A DNA stretch of 64,000 bases from an uncultured Vibrio sp. (GTDB lineage: Bacteria; Pseudomonadota; Gammaproteobacteria; Enterobacterales; Vibrionaceae). Every line of letters begins with the position of its first letter. The stretch's first letter is position 1. Location of the stretch: assembly GCA_947504195.1 (NCBI GenBank), contig CANNGN010000004.1, forward strand, positions 248,001-312,000, given 5' to 3'. Shown here piece after piece: positions 1 to 8,642 of this stretch. A program made the translations under genes and the position numbers. The notes beneath the pieces are model-generated. The model ran no database searches, had not been told where the DNA came from, and saw nothing but the letters and a program-made list of their open reading frames with translations.

Positions 1-644
1 AGTTTCTCCAACATATCAGCATTAGCGTGCTTCGTCGTCACAATAGAGACAGGCTGAATAGGCAAATAGTCATTTAACAACGTGGCTTGATAACCAGCAC
101 TAATCATTGGTTTCAACTGATTGATGGCATCAAGAACACCGTCTACTGCGCCTGAATTAAGTAATTCTAACGCTTTACCGCCCCCTTCATAACTAACTTG
201 CTGAAGGCGAGGATAGTGTTTATTAATTAAGTCAGAATAAATTGTCCCAGAGGGAACACCAACTCGATTCAGTTGATCGAAACGTGCACCATCTTTTGAG
301 AACAAGTAGGTGTATTCAATGTTGGTTGGATGAGAAAAATCAAAACGGTTTTCTCGCTCAGAGGTATAGGTCACATTTGCGGCAAAATCTACAGTCCCTG
401 CTTCGACGGCATCTAAAATACTTTTGAAACTAGCATGAGTTTGATAGTTAACGTGAAAGTTTAATTTATTCGCGGCGGCATCGAATAACACACGACTAAC
501 AATATCATCGGCTTCTATCGCCACACTATAGGTTGGAGTTGAGGCATTATTGCTTTTTTGTGTACCGGCTTGCGCCCATGTACTTCCTATAAACCAACAC
601 AAACTCAACAGAGTAATTAAGCTTGAGGTAATATATCTAACCAT
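1..644 (-). CDS. Periplasmic solute-binding (SBP_bac_3-like) protein, 3' end cut off by the window
   Basis: The reading frame is open from an ATG at 644 to the window edge, giving about 214 residues with no stop. It begins with a signal peptide (hydrophobic stretch around residues 6-22, ending near TWAQA). The rest resembles the first lobe of an amino-acid-type periplasmic binding domain: a segment like AVEAGTVDFAANVTYTSER, followed by a region reading GVPSGTIYSDLI. In vibrios such domains are often the sensor half of membrane diguanylate cyclases or histidine kinases, so the missing C-terminus could carry a signalling domain. It could equally be a plain binding protein. The family call is fairly safe; the full architecture cannot be decided from this window. 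Confidence 0.75.
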   Translation of the reverse strand, partial: MVRYITSSLITLLSLCWFIGSTWAQAGTQKSNNASTPTYSVAIEADDIVSRVLFDAAANKLNFHVNYQTHASFKSILDAVEAGTVDFAANVTYTSERENRFDFSHPTNIEYTYLFSKDGARFDQLNRVGVPSGTIYSDLINKHYPRLQQVSYEGGGKALELLNSGAVDGVLDAINQLKPMISAGYQATLLNDYLPIQPVSIVTTKHANADMLEK

Positions 645-806
645 TTTTATATGCGTTTGCGCCCCTGCAATAGTACTCAGTAACAGTGAGATGTATTACC
701 ATACATCAATCTCCATGTTACACCATCTTCATTTATAGACACTCAATATTAACTATGGTGCTGTTCAAAACAAATCATATTGCAATTATAGTCGGAAAAA
801 TCACTA

Positions 807-1109
807 ATGAATGAATTCCTTAGCCAAATATATACCGTGATTTATCAAATCCCTGTCGGTCAGGTTTCCACTTACGGTGAAATCGCGACCATGGCTGGCT
901 ATCCGGGCTATGCTCGGCACGTTGGAAAAGCGCTCGGCCAACTGCCTAATGACAGCAAACTACCTTGGTATCGCGTTGTTAATAGCAAGGGTATGATTTC
1001 TCTCAAGGGAGAAGATCTAGTCCGCCAACGCTCTTTACTACTATCGGAAGGTGTTGATGTGAATAGTGCAGGAAAGATCAGCCTGAGGATTTATCGCTGG
1101 CGCCCCTAA
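807..1109 (+). CDS. atl: Alkyltransferase-like protein (Atl/YbaZ), non-enzymatic O6-alkylguanine sensor
   Basis: The 100-residue protein is the size of the MGMT C-terminal DNA-binding domain alone. It has the opening YQIPVGQVSTYGEIA and the helix-turn-helix GYARHVGKAL. The active-site segment reads PWYRVVNSKG, so the alkyl-accepting cysteine of MGMT (PCHRV) is replaced by tryptophan. That replacement defines the Atl family, which binds O6-alkylguanine lesions, flips the base and hands them to nucleotide excision repair instead of repairing them. It stands alone upstream of tesB, with 104 bp between them. Confidence 0.9.
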   Translation: MNEFLSQIYTVIYQIPVGQVSTYGEIATMAGYPGYARHVGKALGQLPNDSKLPWYRVVNSKGMISLKGEDLVRQRSLLLSEGVDVNSAGKISLRIYRWRP

Positions 1110-1213
1110 TTTGGTGACTGCATATTCAATCGCTGTCGATACAAAAAGCATTGCATAATACTCGTATTACACGTTACCGTATATTATTCATAACCCATTT
1201 TTAGAGAGAACCA

Positions 1214-2080
1214 ATGAGCCAACCATTAAATAATTTGCTGGAACTACTACAACTTGAACGTTTAGAACAGGGCTTATTTCGTGGCGAGAGCGAGCATATT
1301 GGTTTGCCACAAGTTTATGGTGGTCAGGTAATTGGCCAGGCCCTTTCTGCTGCGAGATACACCGTTGAAGAGTCGCGAACAGTTCATTCTTTTCACAGCT
1401 ACTTTTTACATCGTGGTGACCCTGAAAAGCCGATTATCTATGATGTAGAAAACCTTCGAGACGGCCGTAGTTTCAGTACCCGACGTGTAAAGGCGATTCA
1501 AAATGGACGCCCTATATTCTATCTAACTGCATCATATCAAGGCGAAGAAGAAGGGTTTGAACATCAAAAGAGTATGCCTCAAGCGCCCGCACCTGATTCA
1601 CTGATGTCTGAGCGAGAGTTATGGCAAAAAATGGCGGACTTTTTCCCTCCCAAACTACGCGATACGCTTTGTGGAGAAAAAGCGATAGAAGTAAGACCAA
1701 CATATGTGGTTAACCCGCTTAAACCCGAAAAAATCGAACCTAAGCAATATCTTTGGATCAGAGCAAATGGGGATTTACCAAACGATCAACTCATTCACCA
1801 ATATCTCTTAGGTTATGCTTCAGATTGGGGATTTTTATCAACAGCGTTACATCCACATGGCGTAACAATCATGACACCGAAATTCCAAATCGCTACCATC
1901 GATCATTCGATCTGGTTCCATCGACCATTCAAAATTGATGAATGGTTGTTGTTTGCAATCGAAAGCCCGTCAGCCACTAACGGTCGTGGACTCGTACGTG
2001 GTGAGGTTTTCAACCAACAAGGTCAACTTGTTGCGAGTGCGATGCAAGAAGGCGTGATGCGTCACATCCAAAACGGATAA
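1214..2080 (+). CDS. tesB: Acyl-CoA thioesterase II
   Basis: The 288-residue product matches the TesB family in length and in its double hot-dog layout. Recognisable segments are [11 protein letters not shown] near residue 35, [12 protein letters not shown] near residue 58, and a C-terminal half with [10 protein letters not shown] near residue 230. The Asp-Gln-Thr type catalytic residues are expected in the second hot-dog. It hydrolyses medium- and long-chain acyl-CoA to free fatty acid and CoA in the cytoplasm. The start is supported by AGAGAG about 6 bp upstream of the ATG. It converges with the AsnC-type regulator, and the two stop codons lie only 12 bp apart. Confidence 0.93.
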   Translation: MSQPLNNLLELLQLERLEQGLFRGESEHIGLPQVYGGQVIGQALSAARYTVEESRTVHSFHSYFLHRGDPEKPIIYDVENLRDGRSFSTRRVKAIQNGRPIFYLTASYQGEEEGFEHQKSMPQAPAPDSLMSERELWQKMADFFPPKLRDTLCGEKAIEVRPTYVVNPLKPEKIEPKQYLWIRANGDLPNDQLIHQYLLGYASDWGFLSTALHPHGVTIMTPKFQIATIDHSIWFHRPFKIDEWLLFAIESPSATNGRGLVRGEVFNQQGQLVASAMQEGVMRHIQNG

Positions 2081-2095
2081 CTGATTCACCAGTTA
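2078..2095. terminator. Short inverted repeat spanning the two convergent stop codons
   Basis: TAACTG and CAGTTA form a perfect 6-bp inverted repeat around a 6-nt loop. The left arm contains the tesB stop (TAA) and the right arm contains the complement of the regulator's stop. There is no T-tract, so it would be at best a weak bidirectional terminator. Confidence 0.35.
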
Positions 2096-2551
2096 CAATG
2101 GAAGTTCTGTTGTATATTTCAGTGATTCCATTGCGAATGTCGAGGTGACTTTGCTCAGTCCCTCGACCGTATTCACCAGTTTTTTATAGAACTCATCAAA
2201 GTCCCGCATATCTTTAGCAATCACTTTAAGCATGTAATCGTACTCCCCCGCCATGCGATAGAATTCCATTACTTCGTCATATTCAGACACTGAGTCTACG
2301 AAACGGCGATACCACTCATGGGAATGGTCGCTTGTCTGAATCATCACAAACGCGGTAAAGCTCAGTCCTATCGCTTCGGGATCGAGCAACATCACCCTCT
2401 TTTTGATCACCCCAGTTTCTTCAAGCTTCTTCAACCGCTTCCAACATGGCGTAGTGGTTAAATTTACCGATTCAGCTAAGTCATTTAAAGAAATGGCACT
2501 GTCTTGTTGAAGTAACTTCAGTAAAGCTTTATCGACTCGATCTAACTCCAT
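2093..2551 (-). CDS. decR: Lrp/AsnC family regulator, DecR (YbaO)-like
   Basis: The 152-residue protein has an N-terminal winged helix-turn-helix ([18 protein letters not shown], then [16 protein letters not shown]) and a C-terminal RAM/ACT ligand-binding domain ([20 protein letters not shown]). The start at 2551 gives the usual Lrp N-terminus; an in-frame start 120 bp upstream adds a non-homologous extension and runs into the divergent promoter. E. coli DecR activates a cysteine desulfidase in response to excess cysteine. Here it is divergent from a cysteine-desulfhydrase-like gene, the same regulatory logic with a different enzyme. The DecR identity is an inference from similarity and context. 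Confidence 0.8.
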   Translation of the reverse strand: MELDRVDKALLKLLQQDSAISLNDLAESVNLTTTPCWKRLKKLEETGVIKKRVMLLDPEAIGLSFTAFVMIQTSDHSHEWYRRFVDSVSEYDEVMEFYRMAGEYDYMLKVIAKDMRDFDEFYKKLVNTVEGLSKVTSTFAMESLKYTTELPL

Positions 2552-2669
2552 ATATTCACCATTGTAGAAAATTTTTCTATTAAACTGCCAAATAATGAAA
2601 AACAATGCAAAACATTTCCCCGTAATTAGAGATAAATTATTAGCCATAACGAGATTTAGGAACATCATC
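2552..2669. promoter_or_regulatory. Divergent control region of the decR-like and cysteine-desulfhydrase-like genes
   Basis: This 118-bp AT-rich gap separates the two divergent start codons. It contains phased A/T tracts (GAAAATTTTTC at about 2567-2577, AAATAATGAAAAACAATG near 2589-2606) of the kind Lrp/AsnC proteins bind. No exact operator can be assigned by eye. Confidence 0.5.
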
Positions 2670-3725
2670 ATGTGCTATGACCATCAATGGACTGACGAAG
2701 CAATTCGCCTAATAGAGGCCGATTACCAGCGCTCAGCCGACACTCATTTAATTAAGCTAAACCTGCCCTTCTTGGCTGATATCGATATCTATTTAAAAGA
2801 CGAAAGTACACATCCCACGGGGTCGTTAAAACATCGCCTTGCCCGTTCACTCTTTCTTTATGGAATTTGTAATGGCTGGATTGGCCCAAATACTCCAATT
2901 GTTGAATCATCCTCTGGCAGTACTGCGCTTTCGGAAGCCTATTTCGCTCAACTGCTTGGATTGCCCTTTTACGCCGTTATGCCGCGATCGACTGCAAAAA
3001 GAAAAATTGAACAAATTGAGTTCTACGGTGGCATTGCTCACTTCATCGATCAGCCCGGAGAAATCTATCAAGCGGCAAAACAGCTAGCGAATGATCTCAA
3101 CGGCCACTATATGGACCAATTCACCTATGCTGAACGTGCAACCGACTGGCGTGGAAATAGTAACATCGCCGAAAGTATCTTTAATCAGATGCAATGTGAA
3201 CGCTTTCCAATACCTACATGGTTAGTGATGTCGGCGGGGACTGGCGGCACTTCAGCCACACTCGGACGCTACATCCGTTATCGTCGCCACAATACAAAGC
3301 TGTGTGTGGCAGACTGTGAACATTCAGTGTTTTTTGATTATTTCACTCATGGCGATAATACCGTAACAATCGACACAGCAAGCCAGATTGAAGGGATTGG
3401 GCGCCCAAGAGTTGAACCCAGCTTTATTCCCGGTGTAATAGATCAAATGCAATTAATCGATGATGCCGCAAGTGTTGCAACGATTCATTGGTTAGAAAAG
3501 AAAATTGGCCGAAAAGCCGGACCATCGACTGGAACCAACCTTTATGCGGCTCTTCAATTAGCGTATGAGATGAAACAGCGCGGAGAATCAGGTTCAATCG
3601 TCACCTTACTTTGCGACAGTGGAGAGCGCTACTTAGATACCTATTACAACTCTGAATGGTTGGATTGCCATATTGGCGACCTTACACCGTACCTCGACAA
3701 ACTCGCGACCATGGAAGCATGGTAA
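2670..3725 (+). CDS. PLP-dependent cysteine synthase-fold enzyme, probably an L-cysteine desulfhydrase (Cds1-like)
   Basis: The 351-residue protein has the fold-type II PLP core: [16 protein letters not shown] with the Schiff-base lysine in SLKHR (about residue 60), the substrate loop [12 protein letters not shown], and a glycine-rich phosphate-binding loop [13 protein letters not shown]. The C-terminal GPSTGTN and LLCDSGERY are typical. The pattern resembles the fungal/mycobacterial Cds1 family, which cleaves cysteine to pyruvate, ammonia and sulfide, more than CysK/CysM. The ATG at 2670 follows an AGG about 9 bp upstream; a longer in-frame start at 2595 overlaps the regulator's promoter. 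Divergence from a DecR-like regulator supports cysteine detoxification. Confidence 0.8.
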   Translation: MCYDHQWTDEAIRLIEADYQRSADTHLIKLNLPFLADIDIYLKDESTHPTGSLKHRLARSLFLYGICNGWIGPNTPIVESSSGSTALSEAYFAQLLGLPFYAVMPRSTAKRKIEQIEFYGGIAHFIDQPGEIYQAAKQLANDLNGHYMDQFTYAERATDWRGNSNIAESIFNQMQCERFPIPTWLVMSAGTGGTSATLGRYIRYRRHNTKLCVADCEHSVFFDYFTHGDNTVTIDTASQIEGIGRPRVEPSFIPGVIDQMQLIDDAASVATIHWLEKKIGRKAGPSTGTNLYAALQLAYEMKQRGESGSIVTLLCDSGERYLDTYYNSEWLDCHIGDLTPYLDKLATMEAW

Positions 3726-3763
3726 GTATTCAGCCGATCTGAATACCAAAACAATCAAATAAA

Positions 3764-3792
3764 AAAAGCTCGAGCAATAAACTCGAGCTTTT
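3764..3792. terminator. Bidirectional rho-independent terminator
   Basis: An 11-bp perfect stem (AAAAGCTCGAG / CTCGAGCTTTT) with a 7-nt loop is flanked by A-tracts on the left and T-tracts on the right. It sits between the convergent cysteine-desulfhydrase-like and Tim44-like genes and can serve both. Confidence 0.9.
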
Positions 3793-3819
3793 CAATCAAG
3801 ATGTAACGAGCAATAAGAG

Positions 3820-4689
3820 TTAGCCTTGAATACCCACGATAACCCATGGTGCGTTATCAACGCTCAAGTCACGCTCTAGATGCCAAATATCTTCAATATC
3901 TTCTTCAATCGCTTCAACGTTATCACGATAACGACCCGAGAACTGTAAGCTCAACTGAGCACGATTTGCATCGTAGTCAGCACGCACAACTTCCGCATCT
4001 ACATACATTACATCGGTATGTTGCTCACCTTCCAGTTTGGCTCGTTCAGCAGATAAGTCATCAAACAAGCTTTCTGAAACATACTCACGAATAGTTTCAA
4101 GTTGATTGTGATTCCATGCGCCTTGAATAATTCGATAATGCTCACGTGAACCATTTATAAATGCAGCCTGATCAAAACCTGGAGGATAGTTATGTGGCAC
4201 ATCACTGTCGACCTTTGCACCAAAACCACCGCTTGGTTGCTCAAAGTTATGAGCATTATTTTGTTCGAACGACTGACGATTCATCCCCGGATTGTTTCCA
4301 CCGAATGCTGGTTGTTGCTCATTCATACTCGCTTGTTTTGCGGCAAGCATATTACGTAGAAACTTAAATCCTATATAGGCAATCACACCCATAATGAGAA
4401 TATCTAAAAATTGAATGCCTTCAAATGCACCGCCAAAAAACGCGGCTAAAAGACCACCAGCAAGTAAACCGCCGAGCAAACCACCCATTAGTCCTTTACT
4501 TTTTGAACCATTCGCTGCCGCACCTGGCTTATTGATTGAACTGGTATTGGTTGCATTATTTTTAGGTGCAGGAGCCGTTTTAAACGATTTACCTAATTTA
4601 AGACCACCGCCAAACTTCTTGGCTTCCGCGACTTGAACTGTGGCAAGCGACACCATCAGTATCATCATGAGGGAAACAAAACGCTTCAT
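3820..4689 (-). CDS. Tim44-like domain protein, exported or membrane-anchored
   Basis: The 289-residue protein starts with a signal peptide (hydrophobic residues 5-20, cleavage likely after AEA). A low-complexity stretch rich in Lys, Ala, Asn and Gly (about 25-65) follows, then a Gly/Leu-rich hydrophobic segment (GGLLGGLLAGGLLAAFFGG) and a second membrane helix (FLDILIMGVIAYIGFKFL). After a Gln/Asn-rich linker, residues about 165-289 form the Tim44-like domain (SREHYRIIQGAWNHNQ; LERDLSVDNAPWVIVGIQG at the end). Bacterial members are widespread and their function is unknown. The domain assignment is good; no role can be given. Confidence 0.85.
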   Translation of the reverse strand: MKRFVSLMMILMVSLATVQVAEAKKFGGGLKLGKSFKTAPAPKNNATNTSSINKPGAAANGSKSKGLMGGLLGGLLAGGLLAAFFGGAFEGIQFLDILIMGVIAYIGFKFLRNMLAAKQASMNEQQPAFGGNNPGMNRQSFEQNNAHNFEQPSGGFGAKVDSDVPHNYPPGFDQAAFINGSREHYRIIQGAWNHNQLETIREYVSESLFDDLSAERAKLEGEQHTDVMYVDAEVVRADYDANRAQLSLQFSGRYRDNVEAIEEDIEDIWHLERDLSVDNAPWVIVGIQG

Positions 4690-4819
4690 GTCATTCCTTA
4701 ATCATCATTAGTAGAAAAATTAACTACGACTTTATCATAGCGACTACCTACATTGTTGCAAGAAGAACACGATAATAGACTTGTTTCAGAATATTGCAGG
4801 CGATAATGCTGGCTTTTAA

Positions 4820-4848
4820 TTGACGTTATCAATGTACCTTTATAGAAT
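4820..4848 (+). promoter_or_regulatory. Sigma70-type promoter for the TetR / LplT-PlsC operon
   Basis: A TTGACG -35 element (4820-4825) and a TAGAAT -10 element (4843-4848) are separated by exactly 17 bp. The predicted transcription start falls inside the palindrome that follows, a few tens of bases before the tetR ATG. Confidence 0.7.
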
Positions 4849-4865
4849 AATGAACGTTGTTCATT
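4849..4865. promoter_or_regulatory. Putative TetR operator palindrome
   Basis: AATGAAC-GTT-GTTCATT is a perfect 7-bp inverted repeat with a 3-bp centre. It abuts the -10 element and lies 16 bp before the tetR start codon. Length, symmetry and position fit the autoregulatory site of the adjacent TetR-family repressor; binding would block transcription initiation. Confidence 0.7.
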
Positions 4866-4881
4866 AACGATTGAAAATATC

Positions 4882-5472
4882 ATGGCCAGACGAAACGATC
4901 ACACCAGAGAAGAGTTAATTAAACTTACCCTTGAACAAGTAAAATTGTTCTTGAGCTATAACTCATACCACGAGCTAAGCTTGCGTAAGTTAGCATCAAT
5001 GATCGGATATGTACCAAGCACTTTAGTCAATGTGTTTGGTAGCTATAATCTACTGTTACTTCATGCGGTTGCTCAAACGCTCGACGAACTATCCGCTGAA
5101 GCACAAGGCCAAGTCAAAAATTGCACCGATCCTCGCGAAGCATTATTAAAGCTTGCTCACTGTTATCACAACTTTGCTCTTGCTCATCCATACCGTTGGC
5201 AGCTGATTTTCGAACATAATATGAACGGTGAGGCGCTGCCAGAATGGCAAAGTGAACGAATCGATAATATGACCGGAATGTTAGAAGACCTTTTAGCGAC
5301 ACTTGCTCCACAACGTAGCCACGATGAAGTCTTACGAGCAAGCCGAGTATTATGGTCTGGTGTTCATGGCATAACGTTACTTAGTGTCGATGATAAATTC
5401 TTTGCGAGCAAACCAATTGATGGTAATGAACTGATCGATAACCTCATCTCACAATACCTCCTGAATTGGTAA
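4882..5472 (+). CDS. TetR/AcrR family transcriptional regulator
   Basis: The 196-residue protein has an N-terminal helix-turn-helix (HTREELIKLTLEQV, then LSLRKLASMIGYVPSTLVNVFGSYNLLL). A helical C-terminal ligand domain follows, with LAHPYRWQLIFEHN and SRVLWSGVHGITLL, the hallmark of the TetR_C WHG group. It lies 9 bp before the LplT-PlsC fusion and is surely cotranscribed with it. The palindrome at 4849-4865 is the likely autoregulatory operator. The inducer is unknown; a membrane-lipid or fatty-acid signal would fit the partner gene. Confidence 0.88.
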   Translation: MARRNDHTREELIKLTLEQVKLFLSYNSYHELSLRKLASMIGYVPSTLVNVFGSYNLLLLHAVAQTLDELSAEAQGQVKNCTDPREALLKLAHCYHNFALAHPYRWQLIFEHNMNGEALPEWQSERIDNMTGMLEDLLATLAPQRSHDEVLRASRVLWSGVHGITLLSVDDKFFASKPIDGNELIDNLISQYLLNW

Positions 5473-5481
5473 CAACTATAA

Positions 5482-7332
5482 ATGTCATCCTTGCTGACGA
5501 AGCGCCGCTTTCTGCCTTACTTTACCACGCAGTTTTTCGGCGCTTTTAACGACAATATATTTAAGAACACCCTCTTATTATTTGTCGCTTTTGCGAGTGC
5601 TGATAAGCTTTCGATCTCCAGTAACCTCTATATCAACCTTGCCGCAGGTCTCTTTATCCTGCCTTTTTTCCTGTTTTCTGCAACCGCAGGAGTAATGGCT
5701 GACAAATATGAAAAAAGTGGCTTTATTCGCAAGGTGAAACTGCTAGAAATTGCAATCATGTGCTGTGGAGCGGTTGGCTTTATTACTCAGAGCTACTCGC
5801 TATTACTGCTTTTACTCTTTTTAATGGGCACTCAATCGGCATTATTTGGCCCAGTTAAATATGCACTGCTCCCACAACAACTTAAATCGAATGAATTGGT
5901 CCATGGAAATGCATTGGTTGAAATGGGAACCTTTTTAGCAATTTTACTGGGAACCCTTGTCGCTGGAATTATCGCATCGCTGGATCATGCACACCTTTAT
6001 GCCGCGAGCGCTGTGATAATATTTTCTTTAGTCGGCTATATGGCAAGCCGACAAATACCCCTCGCCGCGCCTAGTAACCCTTCTCTTCTTTTCGTTTGGC
6101 GACCAATATCTCAAACCAAAAATACACTTGCTATCGCACACCGCGATCCGACGATTCTTACCGTCATTCTTTCAATTAGCTGGTTTTGGTTTATGGGCGC
6201 GACCTATTTAACGCAATTTCCAAACTTTACCAAATTCTACTTAAACGGTGGGGAAACTGCGGTTTCAAGCCTACTCGCCCTTTTTTCAGTTGGCATCGCC
6301 TTAGGGTCACTCGCCTGTGACCGACTGTCAATGAAACGCGTTGAGCTAGGGATTGTACCTCTGGCGAGCTTAATGATTTCTATTTTTGGTTTTCTCTTGA
6401 TTCAACACACGCCAACCCAACCGACGATTGAAACTTCATTTATACAATTTATTGGCAACACGGCTCTATGGCCCATGTTCTTTGATTTACTGATGATCGG
6501 AGTATCAGGAGGACTGTTTATTGTCCCACTCTACGCCTTTTTGCAAAAACGGGCTCAACCAACAGAACGGGCTCAAGTGATTGCCGCACTTAATATCTAC
6601 AATGCATTATTTATGGTGACAAGTGCGATTTTGGGTATTGTTGTCCTCTCGCTTTTACAGTGGGAAATTAACGAACTTTTCTATTTGCTCTCTGTATTAA
6701 ACCTAGTTGTTGCCGGCTATCTAATCTATCGAGTACCGATTTACACCGTTCGTTTTATTCTGTCCCTCTTAGCAAGGATCTTTTATCGTGTTCGCTTTAC
6801 AAACCTTCAACATATCCCAGAGAAAGGCGGAACGTTGCTAATATGCAACCACGTTAGTTATATTGATGCTTTGCTATTAAATGTCGCTTCGCCGCGTTTG
6901 ATTCGATTTGTTATGGAAGCGGACTATGCCAACCTACCTTTATTGCGTTCGTTTTTAAGAAAAGCGGGGGTCATTCCAATTTGTGCGAGAAATTCTACAA
7001 CTCTAAAATCCGCTTTCGAAGAAGTAGAAGAAGCATTGAATAATGGTGATTTAGTTTGTATTTTTCCTGAAGGACGTCTAACCCCTAATGGAGAGGTCGG
7101 CCCATTTATGCGCGGTATCGATTTACTCATCGCGAAAAATAACGTCGTTGTGGTGCCTTTAGCTCTAAAAGGGCTTTGGGGCAGCTACTTTAGCCGATAT
7201 AAGGGTAAAGCTTGTAAAGGATTGCCACAACGATTTCGCGCGGAGATTGAGCTCAGAGCGGGAGTTGCGATCGAACCCGATCAAGCGTCACGCCGCACTC
7301 TTCGCACTGCCGTTGTCAATTTGCTTGAGTAA
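5482..7332 (+). CDS. LplT-like lysophospholipid flippase fused to a PlsC-type acyltransferase
   Basis: The 616-residue protein has two parts. Residues 1 to about 425 are an MFS transporter with about 12 hydrophobic segments and the LplT-like start FLPYFTTQFFGAFNDNIFKN. Residues about 430-616 are a PlsC/LPLAT domain with the catalytic His-X4-Asp in NHVSYID (about 456-461) and the glycerophosphate-binding FPEGRLTPNG (about 528). In E. coli these activities are split between LplT and Aas, and Aas also carries an acyl-ACP synthetase domain that is absent here. The likely job is inward flipping and re-acylation of lysophospholipids at the inner membrane. The acyl donor is not evident. Confidence 0.88.
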   Translation: MSSLLTKRRFLPYFTTQFFGAFNDNIFKNTLLLFVAFASADKLSISSNLYINLAAGLFILPFFLFSATAGVMADKYEKSGFIRKVKLLEIAIMCCGAVGFITQSYSLLLLLLFLMGTQSALFGPVKYALLPQQLKSNELVHGNALVEMGTFLAILLGTLVAGIIASLDHAHLYAASAVIIFSLVGYMASRQIPLAAPSNPSLLFVWRPISQTKNTLAIAHRDPTILTVILSISWFWFMGATYLTQFPNFTKFYLNGGETAVSSLLALFSVGIALGSLACDRLSMKRVELGIVPLASLMISIFGFLLIQHTPTQPTIETSFIQFIGNTALWPMFFDLLMIGVSGGLFIVPLYAFLQKRAQPTERAQVIAALNIYNALFMVTSAILGIVVLSLLQWEINELFYLLSVLNLVVAGYLIYRVPIYTVRFILSLLARIFYRVRFTNLQHIPEKGGTLLICNHVSYIDALLLNVASPRLIRFVMEADYANLPLLRSFLRKAGVIPICARNSTTLKSAFEEVEEALNNGDLVCIFPEGRLTPNGEVGPFMRGIDLLIAKNNVVVVPLALKGLWGSYFSRYKGKACKGLPQRFRAEIELRAGVAIEPDQASRRTLRTAVVNLLE

Positions 7333-7442
7333 TCGATTTATGCTCACTAAGTTTTAATATTTGATAAAAAGAATATGACTTACTGAGCTCTCACGATGAG
7401 TTACAATACGCATATTCACACTGTTGAGACCATCTATTGTTT

Positions 7443-8366
7443 ATGAGCACCTATCGCCAATACATTCCGTTTGTTTGCGCGCTTCTTCTTTGTGCAACTC
7501 CGTATATCACGTCTCCAACAGCCTTAGTTATCGGATTTTTTCTGTCCAGCTTTGGTTTAATTCCAGCACAATTACCCATTGCCAAATTTACTAAAAAGTT
7601 ACTCGCGTATTCGATTATTGGATTAGGATTTGGTATACCTTTTCAACAGGCGCTCGTTGTCACCAGCCATGGTATCGGTTTAATCATAACAACCATTTTT
7701 ATCACACTAATGCTCGGATGGTTTATCAGTGAAAGAATCGGCCTTGCGCATAAAACAGGGTACTTAATCGCATCAGGTACGGCGATTTGTGGTGGTAGTG
7801 CAATTGCCGCTGTTGCCCCGGCCATTGAAGCCGATGACGACCAAATAGGGTTGGCTCTCGGAACGGTATTTGCGCTTAATTCCATAGCTCTATTTATATT
7901 CCCAGCCATCGGCCACTGGTTTCATTTAACTCAACATGAATTTGGAACTTGGGCTGCGATTGCTATTCACGACACATCTTCTGTGGTTGGCGCAGCGTCG
8001 GCCTATGGCGAAGAAGCGCTAAAAACCGCAACCACCTTAAAACTGGCGCGCGCGTTATGGATTATTCCGGTCGCGTTTATTAGTGCATTTCTATTCCGTA
8101 GCGATTCAAAAAAAATCACTATTCCTTATTTTATTTTATTCTACTGTGTTGCCATCGGTGTCAGTGATGTACTGCCCGAATATCAAGATTTGTATAACGG
8201 AATATTTGGCGTGGCAAAACAAACACTAGTGGTATGTTTGATGTTGATTGGGTGCGGGTTATCGTTTGACCGATTGAAGGCTGCCGGAAGCCGCCCTTTA
8301 CTGTTTGGTGTCGGGTTATGGGGAATGATATCGATCTCATCACTGGCGTGGATAATGCTGGGATAA
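7443..8366 (+). CDS. YeiH family (UPF0324) putative sulfate exporter, multi-pass membrane protein
   Basis: The 307-residue protein has about ten hydrophobic segments. It carries the family signatures [20 protein letters not shown] and [18 protein letters not shown], both in the middle of the protein. YeiH-type proteins are annotated as putative sulfate exporters, but direct evidence is limited. I chose the ATG at 7443 over an in-frame TTG 6 bp upstream. No LysR-type regulator (YeiE-like) is adjacent, unlike in E. coli. Confidence 0.85.
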   Translation: MSTYRQYIPFVCALLLCATPYITSPTALVIGFFLSSFGLIPAQLPIAKFTKKLLAYSIIGLGFGIPFQQALVVTSHGIGLIITTIFITLMLGWFISERIGLAHKTGYLIASGTAICGGSAIAAVAPAIEADDDQIGLALGTVFALNSIALFIFPAIGHWFHLTQHEFGTWAAIAIHDTSSVVGAASAYGEEALKTATTLKLARALWIIPVAFISAFLFRSDSKKITIPYFILFYCVAIGVSDVLPEYQDLYNGIFGVAKQTLVVCLMLIGCGLSFDRLKAAGSRPLLFGVGLWGMISISSLAWIMLG

Positions 8367-8390
8367 ATAGAAATCGGATGATAGAAGTCG

Positions 8391-8567
8391 TTAAGTTGTC
8401 ATGTCGTTTACATTCGATTGTTGACGACGCCTATCACGACGAGAGAGAACCACTGAAACAATAACAAGAAAAGCCGCTAATTCTGCTAGCGAGCGAGTCG
8501 CACCCGTGGTAGTCAAGGCAATAAGTAATTGAATGACAACCACTGACATTAATAACCCATTTTTCAT
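8391..8567 (-). CDS. 58-residue single-helix membrane protein downstream of menE
   Basis: A complete 59-codon frame starts at an ATG with GGA about 7 bp upstream and ends in TAA. The N-terminal half is hydrophobic (MKNGLLMSVVVIQLLIALTT), with a second hydrophobic patch (AAFLVIVSVVL) before a strongly basic SRRDRRRQQ tail, so it could span the membrane once or twice with the tail inside. It lies 75 bp after menE on the same strand and may be the last gene of the menaquinone operon. I do not recognise a family. Composition and RBS make it more than chance. Confidence 0.6.
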   Translation of the reverse strand: MKNGLLMSVVVIQLLIALTTTGATRSLAELAAFLVIVSVVLSRRDRRRQQSNVNDMTT

Positions 8568-8642
8568 TGTTTCCGACCTATTCCGCTCAATTCATTTAAT
8601 AATTATGACGAAAAGCGATTTAAGTACCAATTCTGTTTTGAA

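Noticed and set aside
2595-2669. Longer start for the cysteine-desulfhydrase-like gene
   Set aside because: It would add 25 unrelated residues and occupy the divergent promoter; the ATG at 2670 has a Shine-Dalgarno sequence and starts at the conserved N-terminus.
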